A stretch of DNA of 15,517 nt from JBJXHG01 sp046160865 (GTDB lineage Bacteria > Planctomycetota > UBA1135 > GCA-002686595): positions 1-15,517 of the forward strand of contig JBJXHG010000105.1 in NCBI GenBank assembly GCA_046160865.1. Direction: 5' to 3'. Made by a program: the position numbers and the translations under genes. This document shows positions 7,101-13,534 of this stretch, piece after piece. The first letter of the stretch is position 1; the number at the start of each line of letters is the position of its first letter. The notes under the pieces are model-generated. The model ran no database searches. It worked only from the letters and a program-made list of their open reading frames with translations, and had not been told where the DNA came from.

Positions 7101-7323
7101 TGGGAAGCACATGCTCCGTGGCGCGTGTCAGATAGTGCAGAACAACAGCGAGCCGCGCTTCATGTTCGTCGCAATCCCGAATCCGCTGCAAGGCAGCGGG
7201 GTCGTAGACGTGATCCGCGTGGACGGCGGTTTCGACCGCGTCGACACGAATCCATTCGTGGCGGGCGTGCAGTCCATCCAGGCGCCGAACGTGCAAGTGG
7301 TCATGGACTACTTCCGGCAGTAA
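4120..7323 (+). CDS. Large lipoprotein: Ig-like segments plus beta-propeller
   Basis: A 1067-aa exported protein. The N-terminus (MTNNRLSLVLLGSLTAGLGAC) is a lipoprotein signal with lipobox LGAC and lipidated C21, followed by a Gly/Ser linker. Two segments resemble SbsA-type Ig-like (Big_5) domains: about 100-270 (FFFAEFSQDID, later LRITTGVKSTGG) and about 290-410 (NIRIEFTEPVQP, later FRDLANNVNGFG). Residues 430-690 are Gly/Asn/Pro-rich without a recognised fold. From about 700 to 905, repeats such as YLYVIDRGRREVVVLN, NRPRGIAWDP and EPFDLAITP look like YVTN/YncE-type propeller blades. Ten cysteines besides C21 suggest disulfides. No catalytic motif is apparent; a surface binding or structural role is inference. 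It is monocistronic, with its own promoter, long leader and terminator. Long opposite-strand open frames over it are composition shadows. Confidence 0.85.
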   Translation: MTNNRLSLVLLGSLTAGLGACGSGGSESTNSTMDLVQVSNGFGQVLPHQVLKVGDNGQITNTVISIRTLDDFLRNVNSFNPVRAPILFPPTATLPTNAPGNQFFFAEFSQDIDIDSVLDAAPGSQANSGLLGSITLVAVNPSTGTSSSVPCRVLINGFTYAGSPDPGTGLLPLQRWVELDVNGAPQLAADGLFAGIGFPGTPGFEFSGGSQLVSPRTVVLVADADQNLATLERFPTGSQLRLRITTGVKSTGGRALVRQALASTTVGPDNLKPEVALTPPPSNQPVVTPGQGDTQVDPLTNIRIEFTEPVQPLTLGSIDPSIVPILSAAVFVEFGPQAGKVRVPFTVQPVSVFDLSTYDLVPAFHFPGQGPVGLSCLDFNRIDVTVNPTQFRDLANNVNGFGATTFFITGEGQGLTNAPVTPDTVYIGRAGAVPGLSVVDLNGFGASTGDPTFDPNFQVFAEGFSNFPNNPNVRLQGSLVRPTLSAGTCTINGGSSGVFTLTRDSSLENLLVRAPDLTSVGDMMLGHALDSTFNNGPAPFGCQAGGGALCTLDGQKVITPQPNGNITGGGNSPSNTLVPVPLSAGGFGNGAAGFGAENLMNWAPHPNPPPLVFPPICISPYIGGQEPTSIDTITTVAGGVFGGTGLANLLVPGDPFGTPTAANPQPPNGLLTPEQNGFFVGPSVGQSTIGNCLPYMIRQQIGHYLYVIDRGRREVVVLNSNRMTVVDRIPTPDPTTLAMSPNLDLLAVVNQIGNLVSFIDIDPNSSTFHQIVQETVVGNRPRGIAWDPGNEDVLVCNEADSTMSVISASSGTVRRVIASQLNEPFDLAITPRQQCWGYSRNVYFAYILNRNGRVAVFESGPNNVNGWGFDDIIGIAPTTFRNPKAIQADQVDLRSAVWIAHEGPIDLLNDQSGPAGVPAISKLVIESALSGALLLNTQGTNPQFRDMAVAVQVSIGANALSGLPADIAFDNMRSVSGLPNFSSQFSASAPVPLNGKHMLRGACQIVQNNSEPRFMFVAIPNPLQGSGVVDVIRVDGGFDRVDTNPFVAGVQSIQAPNVQVVMDYFRQ

Positions 7324-7344
7324 AGCCCGAGGTCACGGTGAATC

Positions 7345-7381
7345 CAGCGCCCGCGGCCCCGAGTCGCGGGCGCTGTCGTTT
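7345..7381 (+). terminator. Intrinsic terminator after the lipoprotein gene
   Basis: A perfect 11-bp GC-rich stem (7345-7355 with 7365-7375), 9-nt loop, then TCGTTT. It begins 21 nt after the TAA stop and separates the lipoprotein gene from the menaquinone operon. Confidence 0.75.
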
Positions 7382-7445
7382 CCTGGCACGCGCGCCGCGC
7401 GTGGATTCCGCGCGCGTGTGTCATCGGTTAGGAATGTCGTGCGTC

Positions 7446-8153
7446 ATGCCGGATCCGGAACGAGTGCGGTCGATGTTCGCGCGCATCGCGCCGCGCTACG
7501 ACCTCCTGAATCGCGTGCTGTCCGCCGGCATCGATCAGCGCTGGCGGCGCGCGTTGCTCGCGCGCGCGTCACCGGTAGTCGGCCGCGACGTCGTCGACGT
7601 GTGCTGCGGAACGGGTGACATCGCTCTCTCGTTCGCGCGCGCGGGCGGGCGCGTCGTCGGCGTCGACTTCACGGACGAGATGCTGCACCTCGCGCGCAAG
7701 AAGGCCGTGCGCCGCGCGCAGGACGCGGCACCGCTGTTCGTGCGCGGGGATGCGCTGCTACTGCCACTCGCTTCGGCGAGCACCGACGTGTGCAGTGTCG
7801 GATTCGGAATTCGCAACGTGGCGGATCCGGCTGCGATGCTGCGCGAGATGGCGCGCGTGCTGCGTCCCGGCGGACTCGCGCTCGTGCTCGAGTTCGGTGT
7901 GCCGCGCGGCGCGGTGCTGTCGCGCGTCTATCGCGCTTACTTCACGCGCTGTCTGCCCACGGTCGGCGGGCTCGTCTCGCGCGACCGCAGCGCGTACGAG
8001 TACTTGCCGCGCACCGTGCTCGCCTGGCCGGCCCCCGAGGAGTTCCAGAGCTGGATGGAGCGCGCCGGCCTCGAGCGCTGCGGCTTCCGCGTATTGTCGC
8101 GCGGCATCGCGTGCTTGCACTGGGGTCACGTCCCGGCCATCCGCACGACGTGA
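7446..8153 (+). CDS. menG: Demethylmenaquinone C-methyltransferase (UbiE/MenG family)
   Basis: It methylates the prenylated quinol ring with SAM, the last step of menaquinone synthesis. The 235-aa protein begins with the family signature VRSMFARIAPRYDLLNRVLS (7-26), then SAM motif I VVDVCCGTGDIA (49-60), VVGVDFTDEML (70-80), GFGIRNVAD (119-127), ARVLRPGG (136-143) and the UbiE tail with LPTVGGLVSRDRSAYEYLP (170-188) and ending near ACLHWGH. The ATG at 7446 has GGA 12 nt upstream; an in-frame ATG at 7434 would add four residues and cannot be excluded. It opens an operon with the protease, ubiX, ubiA and holA. Because ubiX and ubiA follow, a quinone role is likely; menaquinone rather than ubiquinone is inferred from the MqnP-like UbiA. 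Confidence 0.92.
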   Translation: MPDPERVRSMFARIAPRYDLLNRVLSAGIDQRWRRALLARASPVVGRDVVDVCCGTGDIALSFARAGGRVVGVDFTDEMLHLARKKAVRRAQDAAPLFVRGDALLLPLASASTDVCSVGFGIRNVADPAAMLREMARVLRPGGLALVLEFGVPRGAVLSRVYRAYFTRCLPTVGGLVSRDRSAYEYLPRTVLAWPAPEEFQSWMERAGLERCGFRVLSRGIACLHWGHVPAIRTT

Positions 8154-8947
8154 GCGCGCGCGTAACCGCAGAGGATCGCCCGTCGTCACGCACCGCCGAG
8201 CGTGGCGTCGCCGTCGGATTCCTCGCGCTGCTGCCGCTGTTCGTCGCCTACGAGTGCGCGCTCGCGCCGGACGGACCGCGCAACACGGCGGAGCGCGTGC
8301 TCGCGTTGCCGATCGCGCGCGTCGGTCTCGACGTACCGCTCGCGCGCGCGGCGATTCTCGCAGCGCTCGCGCTCCTGGCGCTCGCGACGCTCTTTCGCGT
8401 GCGTAGCGAGCTGGCTCTGCTCCCGCGCCTCGTGCGCATCGTCGGCGAGGGTCTCGCGTGGGGCGCCGTGCTCGGGCCGCTGCTCTTGCTCGTGCTGCGC
8501 GTCGCGCGCCTCGAGCCGCCGGTGCCCGAGCTCGCCGCTGCCGCGGAGCCGAGCGCCGCGCGTCTGCGCGACGCGGCGCTGCTCTGCGGCGGGGCGGCGC
8601 ACGAGGAAATCGTGTTCCGCGTCGGCATCCAGAGTCTCGCGTTCCTCGCGCTTTCCGCGCTGTGCCGGGCCGTTTCGGCCGGCGCGAAGCTGCGCGCGTT
8701 CGTCGCCGAAACCGGCTCCGTCGCGGCCGGCGCGGCGGCGTTCGCGACCGCCCACCTCGGCCTCGCCGCGGCGTTCGTCCACGCGCGCGGCGAGCCCTTC
8801 GAGCTGCGCGTCTTCACATGGCGCGCCGCGGCGGGCATCCTGCTCGCGGTCCTGTTCCGCTGGCGCGGCGTCGGAGTGGCCGCGTGGGCGCACGCGGGCC
8901 TCGACTTGGCGCTCTTCCTCGGCGCCGGACCGCACGTGTTCCTATGA
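8150..8947 (+). CDS. CPBP-family intramembrane metalloprotease
   Basis: A 265-aa polytopic membrane protein of the CPBP (Abi, Rce1-like) family. The three membrane motifs are present: EEIVFR (E152, E153, R157), FATAH (F198, H202) and H248-AGL-D252. The last is HxxxD where HxxxN is more usual. Hydrophobic stretches lie at about 19-38, 65-82, 101-118, 160-175, 192-212, 225-240 and 243-262. The GTG start at 8150 overlaps the menG stop (GTGA), and its stop overlaps the ubiX start (ATGA), so it is translationally embedded in the quinone operon. Family members cleave membrane peptides or serve in immunity or protein maturation; the substrate here is unknown. The first residues are charged, with no signal peptide. 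Confidence 0.8.
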   Translation: MSARVTAEDRPSSRTAERGVAVGFLALLPLFVAYECALAPDGPRNTAERVLALPIARVGLDVPLARAAILAALALLALATLFRVRSELALLPRLVRIVGEGLAWGAVLGPLLLLVLRVARLEPPVPELAAAAEPSAARLRDAALLCGGAAHEEIVFRVGIQSLAFLALSALCRAVSAGAKLRAFVAETGSVAAGAAAFATAHLGLAAAFVHARGEPFELRVFTWRAAAGILLAVLFRWRGVGVAAWAHAGLDLALFLGAGPHVFL

Positions 8948-9588
8948 CGCGCTATTTCGTCGGCATAACCGGAGCGAGCGGGCATGCGTACGCGCACGCG
9001 CTGCTCGTCGCGCTCGTGCGCGCGGGGCACGACGTCGACGTCAGCGTCACGGAGGCCGGCTCGAAAGTGCTCGCGCACGAGCTCGGCGTCGACGCGGGAC
9101 GGCGCGGCGAGAAGCTCTCCGCAGCGCTTCCCGATTGGCTCGGCGCAGACGTCGCGCGCCGCGTGCGCGCGTTCGACAGCGACGCGATCGAAGCGCCGCC
9201 GTCGTCGGGAACCGCGCTCTCTGGCGGCGTGATCGTGTGTCCGTGCAGCATGGGTACGCTGGCGCGCATCCGCGTCGGCTTCAGCCACAACCTCGTCGAA
9301 CGTGCGGCCGACGTCGCGTTGAAGGAAGGGCGCAAGCTCGTGCTCGTCCCGCGCGAGACGCCGCTCTCGCAGATCCATCTCGAGAACCTGCTCGAGCTCG
9401 CGCGCCTCGGCGCGACCGTGCTGCCCGCGATGCCGGGCTTCTACCACCATCCGCGCACCGTCGACGACCTCGTCGCGCACGTCGTCGGCAAGATCCTCGA
9501 TCGTCTCGGCGTCGAGCACGGCGGCGCGCGCTGGAGCGGGCTCGCTCCCGCCGCGGAAGATCCGGGCCTGGAGCGAAGCGAGCCATGA
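8944..9588 (+). CDS. ubiX: Flavin prenyltransferase UbiX
   Basis: It attaches a dimethylallyl group to FMN to make prenyl-FMN, the cofactor of UbiD-type decarboxylases. The 214-aa cytosolic protein has the N-terminal FMN-binding GITGASGHAYAHALL (7-21), the central VIVCPCSMGTLARIRVG (97-112, with the family's CSM loop), LVLVPRETPLSQIHLENLL (132-150) and PAMPGFYHHPRTVDDLV (161-177). The C-terminal 20 residues are an acidic, variable extension. The ATG overlaps the protease stop by four bases. No ubiD/mqnL partner is visible, so it must lie elsewhere. With the MqnP-like gene next to it, it probably serves the futalosine menaquinone route (MqnM role), though UbiX can supply any UbiD enzyme. Confidence 0.95.
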   Translation: MTRYFVGITGASGHAYAHALLVALVRAGHDVDVSVTEAGSKVLAHELGVDAGRRGEKLSAALPDWLGADVARRVRAFDSDAIEAPPSSGTALSGGVIVCPCSMGTLARIRVGFSHNLVERAADVALKEGRKLVLVPRETPLSQIHLENLLELARLGATVLPAMPGFYHHPRTVDDLVAHVVGKILDRLGVEHGGARWSGLAPAAEDPGLERSEP

Positions 9589-9604
9589 AGGAGCGGGACG
9601 AGCG

Positions 9605-10471
9605 ATGAAACGGCTCGGCGCGTATCTCTCGCTCGTGCGCTTCAGCCACTCCGTGTTCGCGCTGCCGTTCGCGTTGTCGGGCGCCTGGCTCGCCGCGGGC
9701 GGACGTCCGCCGCTCGCGCGTCTCGCATGGATCGTCGCGTGCGCGGTGTGCGCGCGCACGGCCGCGATGGCGTTCAATCGTTTGGTCGATCGCGAGATCG
9801 ACGCCGAGAATCCGCGCACACGCGGACGCGAGCTCCCGTCCGGCCGCATCTCGACGAGCGGCGCGAGCGCGCTCGTCGCGGTGGCTTCCGCTGCGTTCGT
9901 CGCGTGCGCGTTCCAGCTCAATGCCTTGTGCGGCTGGCTCGCGCTGCCCGTGCTCGCGGTGCTCTTCGCGTACAGCTACTTCAAGCGCTTCAGCGTCGCC
10001 GCGCACGCCGTGCTCGGCTTGTCGCTCGGCTTGGCGCCGCTCGGCGCGTGGCTCGCGGTGCGCGGCTCGTTCGATGGCTTGCTCGCGCCCGTGCTCTGGC
10101 TCGCCGGCGCCGTCGTGACGTGGGTCGCCGGCTTCGACTTGATCTACGCCTGCCAAGACGCGGAGTTCGACGCGCGCCGGCGGCTCTACTCGTTCCCCGG
10201 ACGCTACGGCATCCGCGCGTCGCTCGGGCTCTCGCGCGCGTTGCACGTCGCGACCGTGGCGTGTCTCGCGCTCGTCGGACTGACGGCCGGGCTCGATTGG
10301 ATCTACGCAGCGTCCGTCGCGCTCGTCGCGCTGCTCTTGTGGTGGGAGCACCGGCTCGTGTCGCCCGACGACTTGTCGCGCGTGGACATGGCGTTCTTCA
10401 CCGTGAACGGCTGGGTGGGAATCGGGCTGTTCGTTGGATTGGCGCTCGATCGCGCGGTGCTGGGGAGCTGA
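9605..10471 (+). CDS. mqnP: UbiA-family polyprenyltransferase, probably MqnP
   Basis: A 288-aa integral membrane prenyltransferase that would attach the isoprenoid tail to the aromatic quinone precursor. The two Mg-diphosphate aspartate motifs are NRLVDREID (58-66, N58/D62/D66) and DLIYACQDAEFD (178-189, D178/D185/D189). About eight to nine hydrophobic segments fill the rest. The second motif resembles the FDxIYAxQDxEFD form of MqnP and related menaquinone enzymes more than plant or archaeal members; symbol choice between mqnP and ubiA is inference. A strong Shine-Dalgarno AAGGAG (9588-9593) lies 11 nt before the ATG. It is 16 nt after ubiX and 2 nt before holA, consistent with one transcript. 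Confidence 0.88.
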   Translation: MKRLGAYLSLVRFSHSVFALPFALSGAWLAAGGRPPLARLAWIVACAVCARTAAMAFNRLVDREIDAENPRTRGRELPSGRISTSGASALVAVASAAFVACAFQLNALCGWLALPVLAVLFAYSYFKRFSVAAHAVLGLSLGLAPLGAWLAVRGSFDGLLAPVLWLAGAVVTWVAGFDLIYACQDAEFDARRRLYSFPGRYGIRASLGLSRALHVATVACLALVGLTAGLDWIYAASVALVALLLWWEHRLVSPDDLSRVDMAFFTVNGWVGIGLFVGLALDRAVLGS

Positions 10472-10473
10472 CG

Positions 10474-11544
10474 ATGGCCGCAACCAAGAAGAGTGGTGCC
10501 AAGGAAGTCGATCCGCCGACGCAGATCGCGCGGCTCGCGCTGGCGTTGCAGTCGGGCGTCGCGCTGCCGCGCGGCGTGCTCGTGCGTGGCGACGAGCGTT
10601 ACTTCCGCGAGCAAGCGCTCGCGCTCGTGCGGGCCGCGGGAGAGAAGCACGCGCTCGAGATCGCTGCGCACGACGCACACGATCCCGACTTCGATCTGCG
10701 CGCTCTGGCGAGCGATCTCGCGGCGCTGCCGATGTTCTCGAGCGGCCGCCTGATCGTGTTGCGCAACGCAGGCTCCTTGTTGAAAAAGGAGAGCGCCGCT
10801 GAGAACGGGATCCTGCGCGCGCTCGTCGCGTTCTTGTCCGACACGACGATTCCCGGCGCGCTCGTGGTCGACGCGGAATCGCTGCGCGCCGATCACGCGC
10901 TCGCGAAGGCGACCGTCGCTGCGGGCGGGGTCGTGCTCGCGCTCCGGCGCCTGTACGAGAGTGCGCCGCCGTGGAACCCGGATCCGCGGCAAGCCGAGCT
11001 CGTGCGCTGGATCTTGGACCGTGCGCGCGCACTGCACGCGACGGTGACCGTCGACGACGCGCTGTACCTCGCCGCCGCTACGGGGAACGACTTGTTCGGT
11101 CTCGATCGCGATCTCGTCGGGCTCGCACAGCGCAAGCACGCCAGCGTGCGCACGCAGGTCGGCGTTTCGCGCGGAGCGGCGCCGTGGGAGGTGGCGGACG
11201 CGCTCTGCCGCGGCGATCTCGAACGCGCGTTGATGGGCGTCGAGAGCCTGTTCCGCTTCGGCTTCGTCGACAAGGGCGGCGCGCGCGAGACGGATCGCAA
11301 CGCGCTGCTCGCGATCTTTTTCGCGAGCTTGCGTTCGCAGCTGCGCACGCGCATCGCGGCGGGCGCGCGCTCCGAGCCTGGCGAGCGCTCGCACTCGGAA
11401 TGGACCGCGATGTTCGAGGACGCCGCGCGCGTCGAGCGCAAGTCGCGCAGCGGCAGCACGGTCGATGCGAACGACGTCGTGCTGTTCGCGACACGCTGGT
11501 GCAAAGCGGCGCCGGCGGCTTTCGGCGGACGCCGCGGCCGTTAG
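10474..11544 (+). CDS. holA: DNA polymerase III delta subunit (HolA)
   Basis: HolA is the wrench of the clamp loader, opening the beta clamp for replication. The 356-aa protein has the expected length. Characteristic stretches are the N-terminal GVLVRGDERYFREQAL (34-49), PMFSSGRLIVLRNAG (86-100), and the collar-type segment PWEVADALCRGDLERAL in the C-terminal third, followed by the LLAIFFASLRSQLR helix. No Walker motifs are present, as is normal for delta. The N-terminus carries a short Lys-rich tail. The ATG is 2 nt after the ubiA stop with a good Shine-Dalgarno GGGGAG (10462-10467). Its placement at the end of a quinone operon is unusual. The family is divergent, so identity rests on pattern rather than a single diagnostic motif. 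Confidence 0.82.
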   Translation: MAATKKSGAKEVDPPTQIARLALALQSGVALPRGVLVRGDERYFREQALALVRAAGEKHALEIAAHDAHDPDFDLRALASDLAALPMFSSGRLIVLRNAGSLLKKESAAENGILRALVAFLSDTTIPGALVVDAESLRADHALAKATVAAGGVVLALRRLYESAPPWNPDPRQAELVRWILDRARALHATVTVDDALYLAAATGNDLFGLDRDLVGLAQRKHASVRTQVGVSRGAAPWEVADALCRGDLERALMGVESLFRFGFVDKGGARETDRNALLAIFFASLRSQLRTRIAAGARSEPGERSHSEWTAMFEDAARVERKSRSGSTVDANDVVLFATRWCKAAPAAFGGRRGR

Positions 11545-11569
11545 AGCGCCACGCGAGTTGGCCCCGGAC

Positions 11570-11578
11570 TGATAGACT
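11570..11578 (+). promoter_or_regulatory. Extended -10 promoter of mutL
   Basis: TGA-TAGACT (TGn plus -10 hexamer) ends 9 nt before the mutL ATG. No -35 at normal spacing and no Shine-Dalgarno are visible, so transcription would start at or just before the start codon. mutL may also be read through from holA, 43 nt upstream. Confidence 0.5.
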
Positions 11579-11587
11579 CCGCCGCCC

Positions 11588-13414
11588 ATGACGTCGCCGG
11601 ACCAAGCCTCGCGCGCGCGCATCGCCGTCTTGTCGGACCGCGTCCGCAATCAAATCGCGGCGGGCGAGGTGATCGAGCGCCCGGCCTCGGTCGTCAAGGA
11701 ACTGTGCGAGAACGCGCTCGACGCCGGCGCGCGCCAGCTGCACGTCGAGCTCGAAGAGGGCGGCACGCGCTTGATCCGCGTCACCGACGACGGCGGTGGC
11801 ATGCCGCGCGAGGACTTGGAGCTCGCATTCATCGCGCACGCGACGAGCAAGCTGTTCGAAGTCGCCGACCTCGACCACATCGCCTCGCTCGGCTTCCGCG
11901 GGGAAGCGCTCGCGTCGATCGGTGCCGTCGCGCGCTGCCGCATCGTCACGCGCCTCTCCGATGCACCGATCGGCTGGCGCATCGACGACGAAGGCGGGAC
12001 GATCGGCCCCGCCATCGAAGCCGGCGCTCCGCAGGGCACGAGCGTCGAGGTGCGCGACCTGTTTTTCAACGTGCCTGCGCGACGGCGCTTCTTGAAGCGC
12101 ACGGCGACCGAGCTCGCGCACGTCTTGGACGTCTTGCAGCGGCTCGCACTCGCGCACGAAGGCGTCGGCGTGACCGCGATGCACGACGGTCGGCGCTTGT
12201 ACGACGTCGAAGCGGCGCTGGATCTGCGCGCGCGCATCCGACGGACGTTCGGAGCGGACCTCGCGGACAGCCTGGCACCCGTCGACGCGCGCGACGGCGA
12301 TCTCTCGCTCTCCGGCTACGTGGCCCCTCCGCGGCTCGCGCGCGCGGACACGTCGCGTCAGATGTGGTTCTTGAACGGCCGCGCGTTGAAGGACCGCGTG
12401 CTGATCCGTGCGCTCAAGGAAGCCTGCCGCGGCATCGTGTTCGAGAACCGGCAAGCGGTCGCGTTCCTGCGCCTCGCGATGGATCCGTCCAAGGTCGACG
12501 TCAACGTGCACCCGACGAAGGCCGAGGTGCGCTTCCGCGACGACAAGCGCTTGTTCGGCTTCCTCGTGCACCACTTGCGCGAGGCGATCACACGCACCGA
12601 CATGGCGACGCCGGGCGAGCGCTTGATAGCGATCGCAGATCGGCGCGAAGCCGCGGTGCGCCAAATGGACGCGCGCTTCGAAGCGCCGTATCCCGACGTC
12701 TCACGTCCGCGCCGCGAACCGCTCGCCGTGTTCGAAGTGGCCTCGCCCGTCTTGCGCGAGCGATCGCCGTCCGATGTCGCGCGCGCGGATGCTTCGGCGA
12801 CGGATGCGCCGCCCTTCGCGACGATCTCGCTCGCGCATTCACCCGCGCCGGGTGCTTTCCTCCAAGTCGCACGCACGTACATCGTGCGTGGCTTGCCTGA
12901 CGGCTTCGAGGTCATCGACCAACACGCGCTGCACGAGCGCGTCACGTACGAAGGTCTGCTCGCCGATCTCGAGCGCGGCGCCGTCGAGACACAGCGCTGG
13001 CTCGTGCCGGAGCTCGTCGAGCTATCACGGGACGAAGTGCAGCGACTCACCGCGCACTTGCCGGCGCTCGGGCGCATCGGAATCGATCTCGCCGTGTTCG
13101 GCGACACGACGATCGCGGTGCACGGCTTGCCGGCGCGGCTCGCGCGGCCGAAGCCGGAGCTCATCGTGCGTGACGTGCTGGCGACGATGACCGACGCGCG
13201 CGCGCCGGAGAGTCGCGAAGTGCTCGAAGCCGTGTTGCAGCGCGCCGCGTGCCGCTCATCCGTGATGGCGGGCGACGAGTTGTCGACGGAGGAGATCCGC
13301 GCTCTGCTCGAGCGCGGCGAGAAGCTTCTGTCCGACCAAACGTGCGTACACGGGAGACCGACGCGGGTGCGGTTCGCGCTGTCGGATTTGGAGAAGGCGT
13401 TTCACCGCCGTTGA
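11588..13414 (+). CDS. mutL: DNA mismatch repair protein MutL, endonuclease type
   Basis: MutL links MutS mismatch recognition to strand incision. The 608-aa protein has the GHKL ATPase head: IAAGEVIERPASVVKELCENALDAGA (23-48, catalytic E41 and N42), DDGGGMP (67-73), SLGFRGEALASI (100-111) and the transducer with DPSKVDVNVHPTKAEVRF (299-316). A variable Arg/Ala/Ser-rich linker (about 345-420) leads to the dimerisation/endonuclease domain with the metal-binding DQHALHERVTYE (444-455), matching DQHA(X)2E(X)4E. ACR (554-556) and CVHGRP (586-591) are the remaining endonuclease motifs; the latter has Val where Pro is usual. The nuclease motif indicates methyl-independent repair rather than a MutH system. 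mutS is not in the window. The start is supported by the MutL N-terminal signature and a nearby -10. Confidence 0.97.
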   Translation: MTSPDQASRARIAVLSDRVRNQIAAGEVIERPASVVKELCENALDAGARQLHVELEEGGTRLIRVTDDGGGMPREDLELAFIAHATSKLFEVADLDHIASLGFRGEALASIGAVARCRIVTRLSDAPIGWRIDDEGGTIGPAIEAGAPQGTSVEVRDLFFNVPARRRFLKRTATELAHVLDVLQRLALAHEGVGVTAMHDGRRLYDVEAALDLRARIRRTFGADLADSLAPVDARDGDLSLSGYVAPPRLARADTSRQMWFLNGRALKDRVLIRALKEACRGIVFENRQAVAFLRLAMDPSKVDVNVHPTKAEVRFRDDKRLFGFLVHHLREAITRTDMATPGERLIAIADRREAAVRQMDARFEAPYPDVSRPRREPLAVFEVASPVLRERSPSDVARADASATDAPPFATISLAHSPAPGAFLQVARTYIVRGLPDGFEVIDQHALHERVTYEGLLADLERGAVETQRWLVPELVELSRDEVQRLTAHLPALGRIGIDLAVFGDTTIAVHGLPARLARPKPELIVRDVLATMTDARAPESREVLEAVLQRAACRSSVMAGDELSTEEIRALLERGEKLLSDQTCVHGRPTRVRFALSDLEKAFHRR

Positions 13415-13428
13415 GCTCGAAGGAGCTC
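13413..13428 (+). terminator. Hairpin at the mutL stop codon
   Basis: GAGCTC (13413-13418) and GAGCTC (13423-13428) pair around a GAAG loop; the first bases belong to the TGA stop. A weaker AGCCA/TGGCT pair follows (13432-13443). No T-tract. The rest of the 120-nt gap to the convergent gene holds only a long-range 7-bp pair, GAACTCG (13486-13492) with CGAGTTC (13523-13529). Confidence 0.3.
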
Positions 13429-13534
13429 GGCAGCCAACTGGCTCGAGTCGTGTGTCTCCGAGTTGCGACGCGCCAAATCGCCGATGAACTCGGTCGCGAC
13501 TGCCGTCGACGCGCGCGGGGCTCGAGTTCGGTCG

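Noticed and set aside
5635..7296. 553-codon minus-strand open frame opposite the lipoprotein gene
   Set aside because: Arg/Val/Asp/His-rich antisense shadow with no start signal or family; the plus strand has a signal peptide, lipobox and recognisable folds.
8202..9921. Long open frames (468 and 557 codons) over the protease and ubiX genes
   Set aside because: Arg/Ser/Ala low-complexity shadows of genes whose motifs and overlapping start/stop codons are clear.
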